A stretch of DNA of 64,000 nucleotides from Nocardia sp. BMG111209. Its GTDB lineage: Bacteria > Actinomycetota > Actinomycetes > Mycobacteriales > Mycobacteriaceae. The stretch spans positions 124,001-188,000 of the forward strand of contig NZ_KB907307.1 in NCBI RefSeq assembly GCF_000381925.1, read 5' to 3'. This document shows positions 7,947-16,564 of the stretch, piece after piece. The translations under genes were made by a program, and so were the position numbers. The stretch's first letter is position 1. Each line of letters opens with the position of its first letter. The notes under the pieces are model-generated. The model saw nothing but the letters and a program-made list of their open reading frames with translations. It was not told where the DNA came from and did no database searches.

Positions 7947-7956
7947 TCCCGGTACC

Positions 7957-8628
7957 TCACATTCGGCGAATATCCTTGCCCGGCCGGTGATTCCGGTCGG
8001 GCGAGGCCGAATTCAGGCCGTCGCGAAGCAGATCGAAGGCATGCTCGGTGGCGCGGACCGCGGCCGGGTACCGATCCGCGGCGGACTGCCCCTCGGCGAG
8101 GTACGCGTGGTTGGTGAAGGTGAGCTCGTGCTGCACCGCGATCACCTGGGCGGCGACCAGGCGCGCGGTGAGTGGTTCGAAGCCGCTCTCGCACAACGCA
8201 TCCGACAACAGGTCCACCCCGCGCGCGGTGTAGCGCATCAGTCTCGCGGCCAGACTCTCGGTATCGGTGACCAACCGGAGGAAGGCGATGATCTCCGGAT
8301 CGTCGTTGAGGCCGGTGGCCGGATCGCGCTGCCGCAACGCCTCCAGCAGCGCCGCGCGCAACGCGTCCAGCGGTGGCTGATCCGGCCGCCGCCCCCGGAC
8401 CGTCCGGGCCGCCTCGTCCTCGTGGTCGGCGAACCGTTGCAGGACGAGGTCCTCCTTCGTCGGGAAGTACGAGAACAGGGTCCGCCGGGAGACCTCCGCC
8501 GCCCGGGCGATATCGGTGATCGAGACGCCGTCGAAGCCCGATTCCAGGAACATCCGGATCGCCGTGGCCGCGATCGTCTCGCGCAGGCGCACCTTCTTGC
8601 GTTCCCGCAAGCCCATCGGATCGGTCAT
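7957..8628 (-). CDS. TetR-family regulator of the adjacent flavin monooxygenase
   Basis: The protein is 223 residues from ATG 8628, behind GGAGGT. The N-terminal helix-turn-helix is plain: IAATAIRMFLESGFDGVSITDIARAAEVSRRTLFSYFPTKE in two parts, with the FSYFPTKE recognition end typical of the family. The C-terminal ligand domain is unassigned. The gene is divergent from the FAD monooxygenase. The 66 bases between them hold an A+T-rich inverted repeat (8647-8682), the likely operator for both genes. By analogy with such pairs, the monooxygenase substrate or a related compound would release repression. Confidence 0.9.
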   Translation of the reverse strand: MTDPMGLRERKKVRLRETIAATAIRMFLESGFDGVSITDIARAAEVSRRTLFSYFPTKEDLVLQRFADHEDEAARTVRGRRPDQPPLDALRAALLEALRQRDPATGLNDDPEIIAFLRLVTDTESLAARLMRYTARGVDLLSDALCESGFEPLTARLVAAQVIAVQHELTFTNHAYLAEGQSAADRYPAAVRATEHAFDLLRDGLNSASPDRNHRPGKDIRRM

Positions 8629-8646
8629 ACCTCCACCCTAGCGTAT

Positions 8647-8682
8647 AAGTAGATTGAGTATATTATTGCATCAAGTCTACTT
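8647..8682. promoter_or_regulatory. Inverted-repeat operator between TetR and flavin monooxygenase
   Basis: The arms AAGTAGATTGA (8647-8657) and TCAAGTCTACTT (8671-8682) are inverted repeats differing by one inserted base. They flank an A+T-rich centre, TATATTATTG, which stands out sharply from the surrounding G+C-rich DNA. The centre could also carry the -10 element of one or both divergent promoters. Binding by the TetR protein is inferred. Confidence 0.7.
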
Positions 8683-8694
8683 TTAGGAGATGTC

Positions 8695-10122
8695 GTGGAG
8701 ACCGAGGTGATCGTGGTCGGGGCCGGTCCGACCGGGCTGATGCTGGCCGCCGAACTGACGCTGGCCGGCGTGCCGGTCGTCGTCCTGGAGAAGGAGCGCA
8801 CCCGCAACCCGCAGTCCCGGGCCGGTGGGCTCCAGCCGCGCACCGCCGAGGTGCTCGACCTGCGCGGGTTGCTGGATCCGCTGCTCGACCGCGCGGTTCC
8901 CCGTGGCGAATTCGGTGGGCACTTCGCCGGACTCCCCGTCGAACTCGACTGCCGGCCGTGGCGGACCCGGCACCCGTATCCGGTCTCGGTCCCGCAGGCC
9001 CGGCTCGAGGACTTCCTCGAACAACGCCTGATCGGCCGGGGTGTGCCGGTGTTGCGCGGACACGAGGTGTCGGCGATCGAGCAGGATGCCGACGGCGTCA
9101 CCGCCGGTGATGTCCGCGGTCGCTATCTTGTCGCGTGCGACGGCGGGCACAGTACGGTTCGCAAACTCCTCGCCGTCCCCTTCCCCGGAACCGCGGGCAG
9201 AATGTCGGCGGTCGTCGCGGACATCACCCTCGCGGCCCGATCCGCGTCCGTCCCCACCGGTTCCGAACATTTCAGCCGCTACATCACCTCGGCCGGTGGA
9301 TACTTCAGCATCCTGCACCCCATCGAGGGCGAGCTGTACCGGATGATCTTCGGCAGGCTCGCCGGGGGAGCGCCGGGCCGCGAGGTACCCGTCGCCGCCG
9401 ACGAGATCCGCGAGGCGCTGCGGGCGGTGTACGGACCCGGGACCGAATTGGGTGAACTGCGCGCGGCATCCCGGTTCGGCGACGCCGTCCGGCAGGTCGA
9501 GCGCTACCGGGAGGGCCGGGTGTTCTTCGCGGGGGACGCGGCCCACATCCACCTGCCGATCGGCGGACAGGGCGTCAACCTCGGCATTCAGGACGCCGTC
9601 AACCTGGGCTGGAAACTCGCGGCGGCGATCCACGGGTGGGCGCCGGACGGATTGCTCGACAGCTACCACGCCGAGCGGCATCCCGTCGCCGCGCGGGTGC
9701 TGCATCTGACCCGCGCACAGGGCGTCCTGCTGAACCCGGGCCGGGACGAGGATGTCGCCGCCCTCCGCGACGTGGTCACCGACCTGCTCCGCACACCCGA
9801 TGCCAATCGCCTGGTCTCGGGCATGATGTCGGGTCTGGACATCGAATATCCGGGCGTCGGCCCGCGCATGATCGACCTGGACCTGACCACCGCGGACGGC
9901 CAGGTCCGGACGAGCCGGTTGCTGCATTCCGGCCGCGGTGTGCTGCTGTCCTGCGACGGTAAGCCCAGGTCGATCGACGCCTGGGCCGACCGCGTCGACC
10001 ACGTCACGGCCGAGACCGACGAGGACATCGACGCCGTCCTGATCCGGCCCGATGGCTACATCGCCTGGTCCGCGGCCGGTTCGCAACCGCTCGAGGCCGC
10101 CCTCACACGGTGGTTCGGATGA
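8695..10122 (+). CDS. FAD-dependent aromatic monooxygenase (Rox/PHBH-like)
   Basis: The protein is 475 residues from GTG 8695, with TAGGAGA upstream. Group A flavin monooxygenase motifs are complete: VVGAGPTGLMLA (FAD Rossmann motif), VACDGGHSTVRK (DG motif) and VFFAGDAAHIHLPIGGQGVNLGIQDAVNLGWKLA (GD motif, read in parts). A C-terminal thioredoxin-like extension ends in the RPDGYIAWSA segment seen in rifampicin and tetracycline monooxygenases. It should hydroxylate an aromatic or polyketide compound using NADPH and O2. With its own divergent TetR and operator it looks like an inducible detoxification or resistance gene. Whether the substrate is a drug is not shown. Confidence 0.88.
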   Translation: METEVIVVGAGPTGLMLAAELTLAGVPVVVLEKERTRNPQSRAGGLQPRTAEVLDLRGLLDPLLDRAVPRGEFGGHFAGLPVELDCRPWRTRHPYPVSVPQARLEDFLEQRLIGRGVPVLRGHEVSAIEQDADGVTAGDVRGRYLVACDGGHSTVRKLLAVPFPGTAGRMSAVVADITLAARSASVPTGSEHFSRYITSAGGYFSILHPIEGELYRMIFGRLAGGAPGREVPVAADEIREALRAVYGPGTELGELRAASRFGDAVRQVERYREGRVFFAGDAAHIHLPIGGQGVNLGIQDAVNLGWKLAAAIHGWAPDGLLDSYHAERHPVAARVLHLTRAQGVLLNPGRDEDVAALRDVVTDLLRTPDANRLVSGMMSGLDIEYPGVGPRMIDLDLTTADGQVRTSRLLHSGRGVLLSCDGKPRSIDAWADRVDHVTAETDEDIDAVLIRPDGYIAWSAAGSQPLEAALTRWFG

Positions 10123-10200
10123 GCGCCGGCGCGCCGTAAGTTAACCGGCAATGGCACCTTGCCGGTACTTCGACGTCACCGATCATCACGAGAAGTTACG

Positions 10201-11049
10201 GTGAGTTCCGTGACTGAGACGGTAGAAGATCCGGTGGTGCTGTTCGAGCGTGTCGGTGAGGTGGCGGTGTTGCGCCTGCATCGGCCGGATCGGTTGAACG
10301 CGTTCACCGTACGGATGCGCAGGGAGCTGGAGGCGGCGTTCGATCGGTGTGACGCCGACGACGAGATCCGGGCGGTGGTACTGACCGGTTCCGGGCGCGC
10401 CTATTGCGCCGGTGCCGATCTCGGCGCAGGCGGCGACAGTTTCGTGCTGGAGCCGTCCGACGGTGAGGCTCCGCCGGACGAAGGCGGGTTGGCGTCGTTG
10501 CGGATCTTCCGGTCCACCAAGCCGGTGGTGGTGGCGGTCAATGGTCCCGCGGTGGGGGTGGGGGTGACCAGTACGCTGCCCGCCGATATTCGGATCGCTT
10601 CGGAGGCGGCGCGTTTCGGGTTCGTGTTCACGCGTCGTGGTTTGGTGCCGGAGGCGTGTTCGTCGTGGTTTCTGCCGCGGATCGTGGGTATCGCGACGGC
10701 GTTGGAGTGGACGTTGAGTGGCCGGTTGATCGACGCGCAGGAGGCGCTGGCGAAAGGTCTTGTGCGGGAAGTGGTTCCGCAGGAGAAGGTGGTGGAGCGG
10801 GGGATCGAGTTGGCGCGTGGTCTGGTGTCGGGGACCGCGCCGGTGTCGGTGGCGTTGACGCGTCGGATGTTGTGGTCGATGCTCGGCGCGGAGGGTCCGG
10901 AGGTCGCGCACCGGGTGGAGTCGCGGGGAATCTACGAGCGTGGTCGTTCGGCCGACATCCGTGAGGGTGTGGAGGCGTTCCTGGCGAAGCGGGAGCCACA
11001 CTTCGTCGACCGGGTTTCCGACGGACTGCCGGACCTGTTCGGGCAGTAG
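10201..11049 (+). CDS. Enoyl-CoA hydratase/isomerase family protein
   Basis: The protein is 282 residues from GTG 10201 (weak GAGAAG upstream; GTG 10210 is an alternative). The crotonase fold is evident: RPDRLNAF near the N-terminus, the oxyanion-hole segment GRAYCAGADL, and AVNGPAVGVGVT. In place of the usual catalytic glutamate pair it has FVFTRRGLVPEACSSWFLPR, where the second glutamate (E in VPEA) is kept. It should hydrate or isomerise an unsaturated acyl-CoA. It stands between the flavin monooxygenase and a convergent TetR gene, with no clear partner. Confidence 0.88.
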   Translation: MSSVTETVEDPVVLFERVGEVAVLRLHRPDRLNAFTVRMRRELEAAFDRCDADDEIRAVVLTGSGRAYCAGADLGAGGDSFVLEPSDGEAPPDEGGLASLRIFRSTKPVVVAVNGPAVGVGVTSTLPADIRIASEAARFGFVFTRRGLVPEACSSWFLPRIVGIATALEWTLSGRLIDAQEALAKGLVREVVPQEKVVERGIELARGLVSGTAPVSVALTRRMLWSMLGAEGPEVAHRVESRGIYERGRSADIREGVEAFLAKREPHFVDRVSDGLPDLFGQ

Positions 11050-11061
11050 GCCTTTCGTCGA

Positions 11062-11634
11062 TCAGGGGCGCAGCGCCGCCATCACCAGTTCGGCGTAACG
11101 GCGCCACTGCGCCGGGTCGCGGATACCCAGATCCAGCAGGATGCGTGCGTAACCGCCGACGAGGATGCGCAGGTCGAGCGGCGTGACATCCGCTCGCACC
11201 TGCCCGCGTTCGCGCGCCGCGTCGATGATCCGCTGCAACATCCGGTTCGATTCGGAATCGGTGTTGCGCGGGTCGTCGCGGGGCATCACCTCGATCAGCA
11301 ACATCTGCTGGCGGGCAAGCCGTTCGGAGGCGTCGCCCACGAAATCACGCAGGGCCGTGTACGGATCGTCGTCCTCGGCGATCGCCGCGAGCCGGGTCCG
11401 CAGCCACTCCAGTTCCTGATCCGCGACGGCCCGGACCAGATCGGCCTTGGTGGGGTAGCTGCGATAGACGGTGGCCTTGCCCACCCCGGCCCGCGCCGCC
11501 ACCTCCGGCACCGTCGCCTGTAAACCCTTCTCGGAGAAGATCTCCAGAGCGGCGGCGACGATACGTTCGTGGTTGCGGCGGGCGTCCGCGCGGCGATCGG
11601 ACCAGTCGGCGGGGGTGGGGGTGGCCGGGGACAT
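11062..11634 (-). CDS. TetR-family regulator, co-transcribed with an MFS pump
   Basis: The protein is 190 residues from ATG 11634, which follows the stop of the MFS gene by four bases. GAGG is very close to the ATG, so translation is probably coupled. An ATG at 11664 would overlap the pump gene. The HTH reads ALEIFSEKGLQATVPEVAARAGVGKATVYRSYPTK in two parts, a standard TetR DNA-binding domain. The C-terminal part resembles the SbtR-like type (ILVGGYARILLDLG). It probably represses its own operon through the paired operators at 13131-13184. Confidence 0.88.
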   Translation of the reverse strand: MSPATPTPADWSDRRADARRNHERIVAAALEIFSEKGLQATVPEVAARAGVGKATVYRSYPTKADLVRAVADQELEWLRTRLAAIAEDDDPYTALRDFVGDASERLARQQMLLIEVMPRDDPRNTDSESNRMLQRIIDAARERGQVRADVTPLDLRILVGGYARILLDLGIRDPAQWRRYAELVMAALRP

Positions 11635-11638
11635 CACC

Positions 11639-13099
11639 TCAGCTTGCCCGAACACCGTCCGCATCGGAGACCGGGGTGTCCGCGTCGAGCAGGGCCTGCC
11701 CGACGTCCGCGCCGCGACGTTCGCGGGGAATCAGCAACGCGGCCAGGGCCGCGAAGGCGGTACCGCCGGCGCCGAGCCAGAACGCCTCGGTGAATGCGGA
11801 ATCGGTGGGCAGCACGTTGGCCGCGGTGACGCTGCCGGCCAGTACGGTCGCCGCGACCTGGGAGCCGACCGAGGAACCCACCGAACGAACCAGTGCGTTG
11901 ACACCGGTCGTCTCGCCGGTCGCCTCCGGCGGCACCGCGCCGACGATCAGATTCGGCACCGCCGCCATGCCCAGGCCGATCCCGCCGAACACCACCGCAC
12001 ACAACGTGAGGACCACCCACCGGTTGTGATGAGCGCCCGCGAGCACCGCCAGCCCGGCCACCGCGATCAGCAGCCCGATCACCAGTGGGGTGCGCGGACC
12101 CAGGCGCATCCCGACCCGGCCGGACACCCCGCCGGTCACCAGCATCACCAGGCAGGCGGGCAGCAACAGCAGGCCGGCGCCGGTGGCGTTCATGCCGAAG
12201 CCGTAACCGGACGCCGCCGGGGTCTCGGCGATCTGGGGGATCAGCACGAACGCGCCGAACATGCCGAAACCGATGAGTGCGGTGGCGACATTGGTGCCGA
12301 GCACGACCGGACGGGCCAGCAGCCGGACGTTCACCAGCGGTTCCGCGATCCGGCTCTCGAACCAGCCGAAGAACACCAGCACCACCAGGCCGCCGGCGAT
12401 CAGGCCGATAACCCGCGCATCGCTCCAACCCCATTTGGTGGTGCGGGTCAAGGCGATCAGCGGCGCCGTGAGCCCGACCGCGAGGATCAGCGCGCCGACC
12501 AGATCCACCCGGCCCGGTGCGCGCCTGGTGGATTCCGGCAGCCGCAGCGTGCCCAGTGCGGCCAGGCCCGCCATGACCGCACCGGCCCAGAAGATCCAGC
12601 GCCACGAGGCGTGATCCAGCAGCAGGCCGCCCATCAGCAGACCGCCACCGGCGCCGATACCCGCGATCGCGGAGATCAGCCCGAGCGCCCCGGCCCGGCG
12701 CTCGGCCGGGAAGGCGTCGCTGATGATGCCGAAGCACAACGGGAACACGCAGCCGCCCGCACCCTGCACCACCCGGGCCACGACCAGCACCCAGATGTTG
12801 CCCGACAGCGCGGCGACCACGCTGCCGACGGTGAACGCGGCCATCGCGAGCGCCAGCACGCGGCGTTTGCCGAACATGTCGCCGAGCCGGCCGCCGACCG
12901 GGGTGAGGATCGCCGCGGACACCAGATATCCGGTGAGCACCCAGGAGACGTTCTCCGCGGAGGTGTGCAGTGCCTTCGTCAGCTGGCTCAGGCCGGGCAC
13001 CACCGCCGTCTGCGCCAGCGAGTAGGCGACCGCCGCCACCGCCAGCACCAGCAGACCGCCTCCGGTCCGCTCCTCGTGCTCCACGTCCGCACCGTCCAT
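11639..13099 (-). CDS. MFS drug-efflux transporter, DHA2 (14-helix) type
   Basis: The protein is 486 residues with about 14 hydrophobic segments. Diagnostic motifs are present: GGRLGDMFGKRRVL (motif A between helices 2 and 3), VVARVVQGAGGCVFP (motif B) and GLLLDHASWRWIFW (end of motif C region). This is the proton-antiport class that exports drugs, dyes and antibiotics. The C-terminal region after helix 14 is short (RRGADVGQALLDADT). The TetR gene follows at once on the same strand. Upstream are two palindromic operators and a likely promoter, so this is an inducible efflux operon. Confidence 0.92.
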   Translation of the reverse strand: MDGADVEHEERTGGGLLVLAVAAVAYSLAQTAVVPGLSQLTKALHTSAENVSWVLTGYLVSAAILTPVGGRLGDMFGKRRVLALAMAAFTVGSVVAALSGNIWVLVVARVVQGAGGCVFPLCFGIISDAFPAERRAGALGLISAIAGIGAGGGLLMGGLLLDHASWRWIFWAGAVMAGLAALGTLRLPESTRRAPGRVDLVGALILAVGLTAPLIALTRTTKWGWSDARVIGLIAGGLVVLVFFGWFESRIAEPLVNVRLLARPVVLGTNVATALIGFGMFGAFVLIPQIAETPAASGYGFGMNATGAGLLLLPACLVMLVTGGVSGRVGMRLGPRTPLVIGLLIAVAGLAVLAGAHHNRWVVLTLCAVVFGGIGLGMAAVPNLIVGAVPPEATGETTGVNALVRSVGSSVGSQVAATVLAGSVTAANVLPTDSAFTEAFWLGAGGTAFAALAALLIPRERRGADVGQALLDADTPVSDADGVRAS

Positions 13100-13130
13100 C
13101 GGCTCGACCCACCTTTCCTGGCAGTTAAGT

Positions 13131-13184
13131 GGACCCCAGGGTCCGTTTAGGGATCATCATAGACATAACCGGACCCTGGGGTCC
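13131..13184. promoter_or_regulatory. Paired palindromic operators upstream of the MFS-TetR operon
   Basis: GGACCCCAGGGTCC (13131-13144) and its exact reverse complement GGACCCTGGGGTCC (13171-13184) lie 40 bases apart, centre to centre. Each is itself a palindrome around a two-base centre, and the symmetry extends outward (GTGGACCCCAGGGTCCG in both). Between them, on the minus strand, TATGAT at 13161-13156 could be a -10 element, with the right-hand operator covering the -35 position. TetR dimers on both sites would block the promoter from either side. Confidence 0.8.
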
Positions 13185-13370
13185 ACCTTTATCCGCACCG
13201 AATCATGCTGTGGTGCTCAGGGTTTGCCGGGTGCGACCGGTCGGTTCCGGGCGAGCGGCCGTGTTCGAAACCGTCCCGCGGAGCGGCCGGGTACGCGACC
13301 ATGGTTCTTCGAATCGGGAATCGCTGTTCTACGACCAGCTCCGTTTTTTCATCTCGCGAGGTGAGAGTGT

Positions 13371-15071
13371 ATGGCCGGACCGTTCGAGCCGCAGGTACGT
13401 CAGGGGAACGAGGGGTTGTGCGGGCCGGGCGGTCCCGCTGCGTCGCTGTCGTGGAAGTCGTTGGCGGGCCGTGGATTTCGGGCGCGGCGGTGGGGGATCG
13501 CCCTGGCCTCGGTGGTGTGCGTGCTGGGGCTGACGGTTGCGGCGGGTCCGGCGCGGGTAGCGGCGGAGCCGGTCGCGGAGGTGGCGGATCCGGTGGTGAC
13601 CGGGCCCGTCACCGGTGGCGCACAAGGACATCCGCAATTGGACGCGCCGTTCCGGGTGGCGGACCAGGGGTACGAGGCGGCCGAGTATTTCGTCTCCGGT
13701 ACCGCGAAATCCTTCGTGGCGGATGTCCCGCCGGCGGCCTACGCGACCCGGATCGTCGTCTACCGGCCGACCGATCCGGCCCGGTTCAGCGGCAATGTGG
13801 TTCTGGAGTGGGCCAACACCACCGGGCAGATCGACGCACCCGTGGAATTCATGTGGTCCTACCCGCAGATCTTCGCCACCGGTGATGTCTATGTGCAGGT
13901 CAGTGCCCAGCAGGCGGGTGTGTGCGGGATGGGCCTGCCCGGTGGTCCCGGTCCCGCGATCTGCACCCCGATCTCGCTGAAGGGCTGGGATCCCGTGCGC
14001 TATCGCGATCTGATCCACCCCGGCGACCGTTACGCCGACGACATCTTCTCCCAGACCGTCCGGGCGATACGACATCCGGGCCCGGTCGCGCCGCTGGCCG
14101 GACTGGCCGCGCGGCACGTGATCGCGATCGGCGAATCGCAGTCGGCCATCGCGCTCGACAACTACATCCGGTCCGGAGCCGACCGTGCGGCCGGTGTCGT
14201 CGACGGGTTCGTGATCGATGCCGACGGACACACCGCCGAACCCGGGACATATCGGGTACCGACGGTGACCGTCTGGAGTGAGGAGTCCGCCCGGCCGGAT
14301 CCCGTGATCGCGGCGAACCACGTCACCTGGTCGGTTGCGGGCGCGGCGCACACCGACCACTGGTTACTGGCCGATGCGACCGGATGGGCGGGCCACAGCC
14401 TGCTCGGCGCGCCGCTGCGCACGGCGGCGGAACAGGACGCACAGGAACACGCCGCGGGCGACTACGGCCAGGAGGGTCCCGGTGCGTCCCTGACCTGTGC
14501 CGGCGACGACGAATTCCCGCGCCGCTACGTGGTCGACGCGGCCATCGCCGACGTCGAGGACTGGCTCGATACCGGCACGCCCGCCCCGGACTCGCCGCCG
14601 CTGCGGTTCACCGGGGCCGACCGCGCGCCGGAACCGTTGCCTGCCATCGGTAACGCACTCGCTGCCCTGACCGGCGCCATCGACCCGGAGCTGGGCGGGC
14701 TCGACATCCTCGGCATCCTCGGCGCGCCCGGGGCACTCGCCCGTGACGGCGACGGGAACGCGCTCGGCGGCCTGCGCCTGCCGCCGGTCTCGGTCCCGGT
14801 GGCCGGTTACGACGGCAGCGCCTGTATCGCGGCCGGTACGACCGCTCCGCTGACACCCGATCGGCTGCACCGGCGATATCCCACCCACGCCGACTATGTC
14901 GCACAGGTCGTCGCGGCCACCGAGGAGGCCGTCGCCCGCCGCTACCTGACCGTCCGCGACGCAGTCGACTTCCTCGGGCGCGCTTGTGATTCCGCGATCC
15001 CCGACTTCGGGACCACCCCGGCGGAACAACAGCCCGCCGAGTGCCATCACCCGGAATCGTTGCCGCGCTGA
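13371..15071 (+). CDS. Secreted alpha/beta-hydrolase-domain protein
   Basis: The protein is 566 residues from ATG 13371. A long N-terminal region carries a signal: FRARRWGIALASVVCVLG, then a hydrophobic core ending in ARVAA|EP (about residues 36-66). The mature part matches the large actinobacterial alpha/beta-hydrolase-domain family (Abhydrolase_10 type), with the nucleophile in AIGESQSAIALDNY and conserved cysteines (GVCGMG, ICTP, LTCAG, SACIAA, RACDS) suited to extracytoplasmic disulfides. It is probably a secreted esterase or lipase-like enzyme. The upstream RGEF-like leader before the signal is unusually long, and a later start is possible. Confidence 0.82.
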   Translation: MAGPFEPQVRQGNEGLCGPGGPAASLSWKSLAGRGFRARRWGIALASVVCVLGLTVAAGPARVAAEPVAEVADPVVTGPVTGGAQGHPQLDAPFRVADQGYEAAEYFVSGTAKSFVADVPPAAYATRIVVYRPTDPARFSGNVVLEWANTTGQIDAPVEFMWSYPQIFATGDVYVQVSAQQAGVCGMGLPGGPGPAICTPISLKGWDPVRYRDLIHPGDRYADDIFSQTVRAIRHPGPVAPLAGLAARHVIAIGESQSAIALDNYIRSGADRAAGVVDGFVIDADGHTAEPGTYRVPTVTVWSEESARPDPVIAANHVTWSVAGAAHTDHWLLADATGWAGHSLLGAPLRTAAEQDAQEHAAGDYGQEGPGASLTCAGDDEFPRRYVVDAAIADVEDWLDTGTPAPDSPPLRFTGADRAPEPLPAIGNALAALTGAIDPELGGLDILGILGAPGALARDGDGNALGGLRLPPVSVPVAGYDGSACIAAGTTAPLTPDRLHRRYPTHADYVAQVVAATEEAVARRYLTVRDAVDFLGRACDSAIPDFGTTPAEQQPAECHHPESLPR

Positions 15072-15215
15072 CGTTCACAGCATGGCGGGCCCACTGTTCG
15101 AAGCCGGTGGTGGGCAGGTCCAGTGCGTACGCGAACTCCGGGCGAGCGGGTGCGGGGTGGGCGGTCCTATACCGCTGGGATCGGGCGAATTCGGGCGCGA
15201 GTTCCGATGCTTCAG

Positions 15216-15238
15216 CCTGTCCCGGACTGTCCGGCAGG
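15216..15238. terminator. Imperfect hairpin between convergent genes
   Basis: CCTGTCCCGGAC and GTCCGGCAGG can pair around a single T (perfect in CCGGAC/GTCCGG, 15222-15234). It sits in the 250-base gap between the convergent secreted hydrolase and SDR genes and may terminate either. I see nothing else in this gap. Confidence 0.35.
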
Positions 15239-15321
15239 GTGATCGGCGTGGCCAGGCCGGCCGGTACTGATCCGGTGTGCCCGATCCGGCGATATCCGCC
15301 GGATCGGCCACCGGTGGATCG

Positions 15322-16140
15322 TCAGCGCTTGTTGAGCTGGCCCGCGTCCACGGGGATGACACTGCCGGTCACGTAGCGGGCATCGTCGGACACCAGCCAC
15401 ACGATGGCGTTGGAGACGTCGGCCGGTTCGACCAGATCGACGGGCATCGCATTGGACAAGGCGTTGGCCAGGGCGGGGGAGCGCTCCATGATCGCGCTGA
15501 GGTTGCCGTCGCCGGCCATCGGTGTCCGGACCGCGGTCGGCGCCACGCTGTTCACGCGGATATTGTGCGGGGCAAGGTAGTTGGCCCACGAGCGCATCAG
15601 GCCGATGACGCCGTGCTTGGCGGCGGTGTACCCCAGGAAGCCGGCGGTCGGGATGCCGACGCCGGCCATCCCACCGGTGGAGCTGGTGAGCACGATCGCC
15701 CCGCCCTGTTTGCGCTCGAGCATCGAGGGGATCGCGACGCGGCCGGTGTTCCAGACGCCGGTGAGGTTGACCGCCACGACCTCGTCCCACTCCTGTTCCT
15801 CCGCGACCGTCGCACCGCCGGCGCCGATTCCGGCGTTGGCCAGCACGATGTCGACGGGGCCGAGTTCCGCGATGCCGTCCGCGAAGGCCTTCCGCAGCTC
15901 GGTCACGTCACGAACGTCGGCCTGCCGGGCCACGATTCGCCGCCCCAGCGCCTCCACCGCCGCGACCGTCTCGTCGAGTTCGGTCTCGGTGCCCATCGGG
16001 TAGGACACCGATTCCAGCTGGGCGCAGATGTCCACCGCGATGATGTCGGCGCCCTCCTCGGCCAGCCGGATCGCGTGACTGCGGCCCTGACCGCGTGCGG
16101 CTCCGGTGATGAAGGCGACCTTGCCGTCGAGTTTTCCCAT
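15322..16140 (-). CDS. Mycofactocin-type SDR oxidoreductase
   Basis: The protein is 272 residues from ATG 16140. The N-terminus (GKVAFITGAARGQGRSHAIR, then LAEEGADIIAVDIC) and the insert YPMGTETELDETV before the second strand are signatures of the mycofactocin-coupled SDR subfamily, which holds a non-exchangeable nicotinamide cofactor. The active site is STGGMAG with GYTAAKHG. Related enzymes oxidise secondary alcohols such as carveol. The mycofactocin genes themselves are not in this window. It is convergent with the secreted esterase. The frame is open well upstream of the ATG, but that extension has no SDR-like content. Confidence 0.88.
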   Translation of the reverse strand: MGKLDGKVAFITGAARGQGRSHAIRLAEEGADIIAVDICAQLESVSYPMGTETELDETVAAVEALGRRIVARQADVRDVTELRKAFADGIAELGPVDIVLANAGIGAGGATVAEEQEWDEVVAVNLTGVWNTGRVAIPSMLERKQGGAIVLTSSTGGMAGVGIPTAGFLGYTAAKHGVIGLMRSWANYLAPHNIRVNSVAPTAVRTPMAGDGNLSAIMERSPALANALSNAMPVDLVEPADVSNAIVWLVSDDARYVTGSVIPVDAGQLNKR

Positions 16141-16328
16141 GGTGTCGATCTCCAATCCTGCGGTATCCCAGTCGATTCCGCCGAGCGGGCACAAGTTAAC
16201 ACCGCGGCGCGCGGGTTCCGGGAGATTCCGCAGGATCGTGTGCGCGGCAAAGGTTTTGCCCGGCCTCCCGACCGGCTCGTCCGATCCGAACGGACCTGGG
16301 CGATCGCTCAGGCAATCCGGGTATGGAC

Positions 16329-16476
16329 TGGCCGAAGTAGAACTATGCTCTCGGCATTCGCCGGGCGGAATATCGCGAGTCCGGATCCGCCGCATCGGCG
16401 CCCGGTGCCGAACGGACCGCGGTAATCCATCGAAAACGGAGACAGATCCGCTGACCGAAGTAGAATTCGGTTCTCG
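16329..16476. promoter_or_regulatory. Two near-identical 25-bp motifs upstream of the MFS gene
   Basis: TGGCCGAAGTAGAACTATGC at 16329 (continuing TCTCG to 16353) and TGACCGAAGTAGAATTCGGT at 16452 (continuing TCTCG to 16476) agree at 20 of 25 bases. Each contains TAGAAY-N3-GYTCTC, an imperfect dyad. They lie in the 424-base gap before the MFS start at 16565 and after the divergent SDR. They look like repeated operator or activator sites for one or both genes. No other gene is visible in this gap. Confidence 0.5.
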
Positions 16477-16564
16477 AAAGACATAGAACGCGGTATCGCG
16501 AACCGCGTCTCGTACCACCCACAGCCGGCCTCTCGGCGGCTGTTTTCTCATGCTCGGAGGGCCG

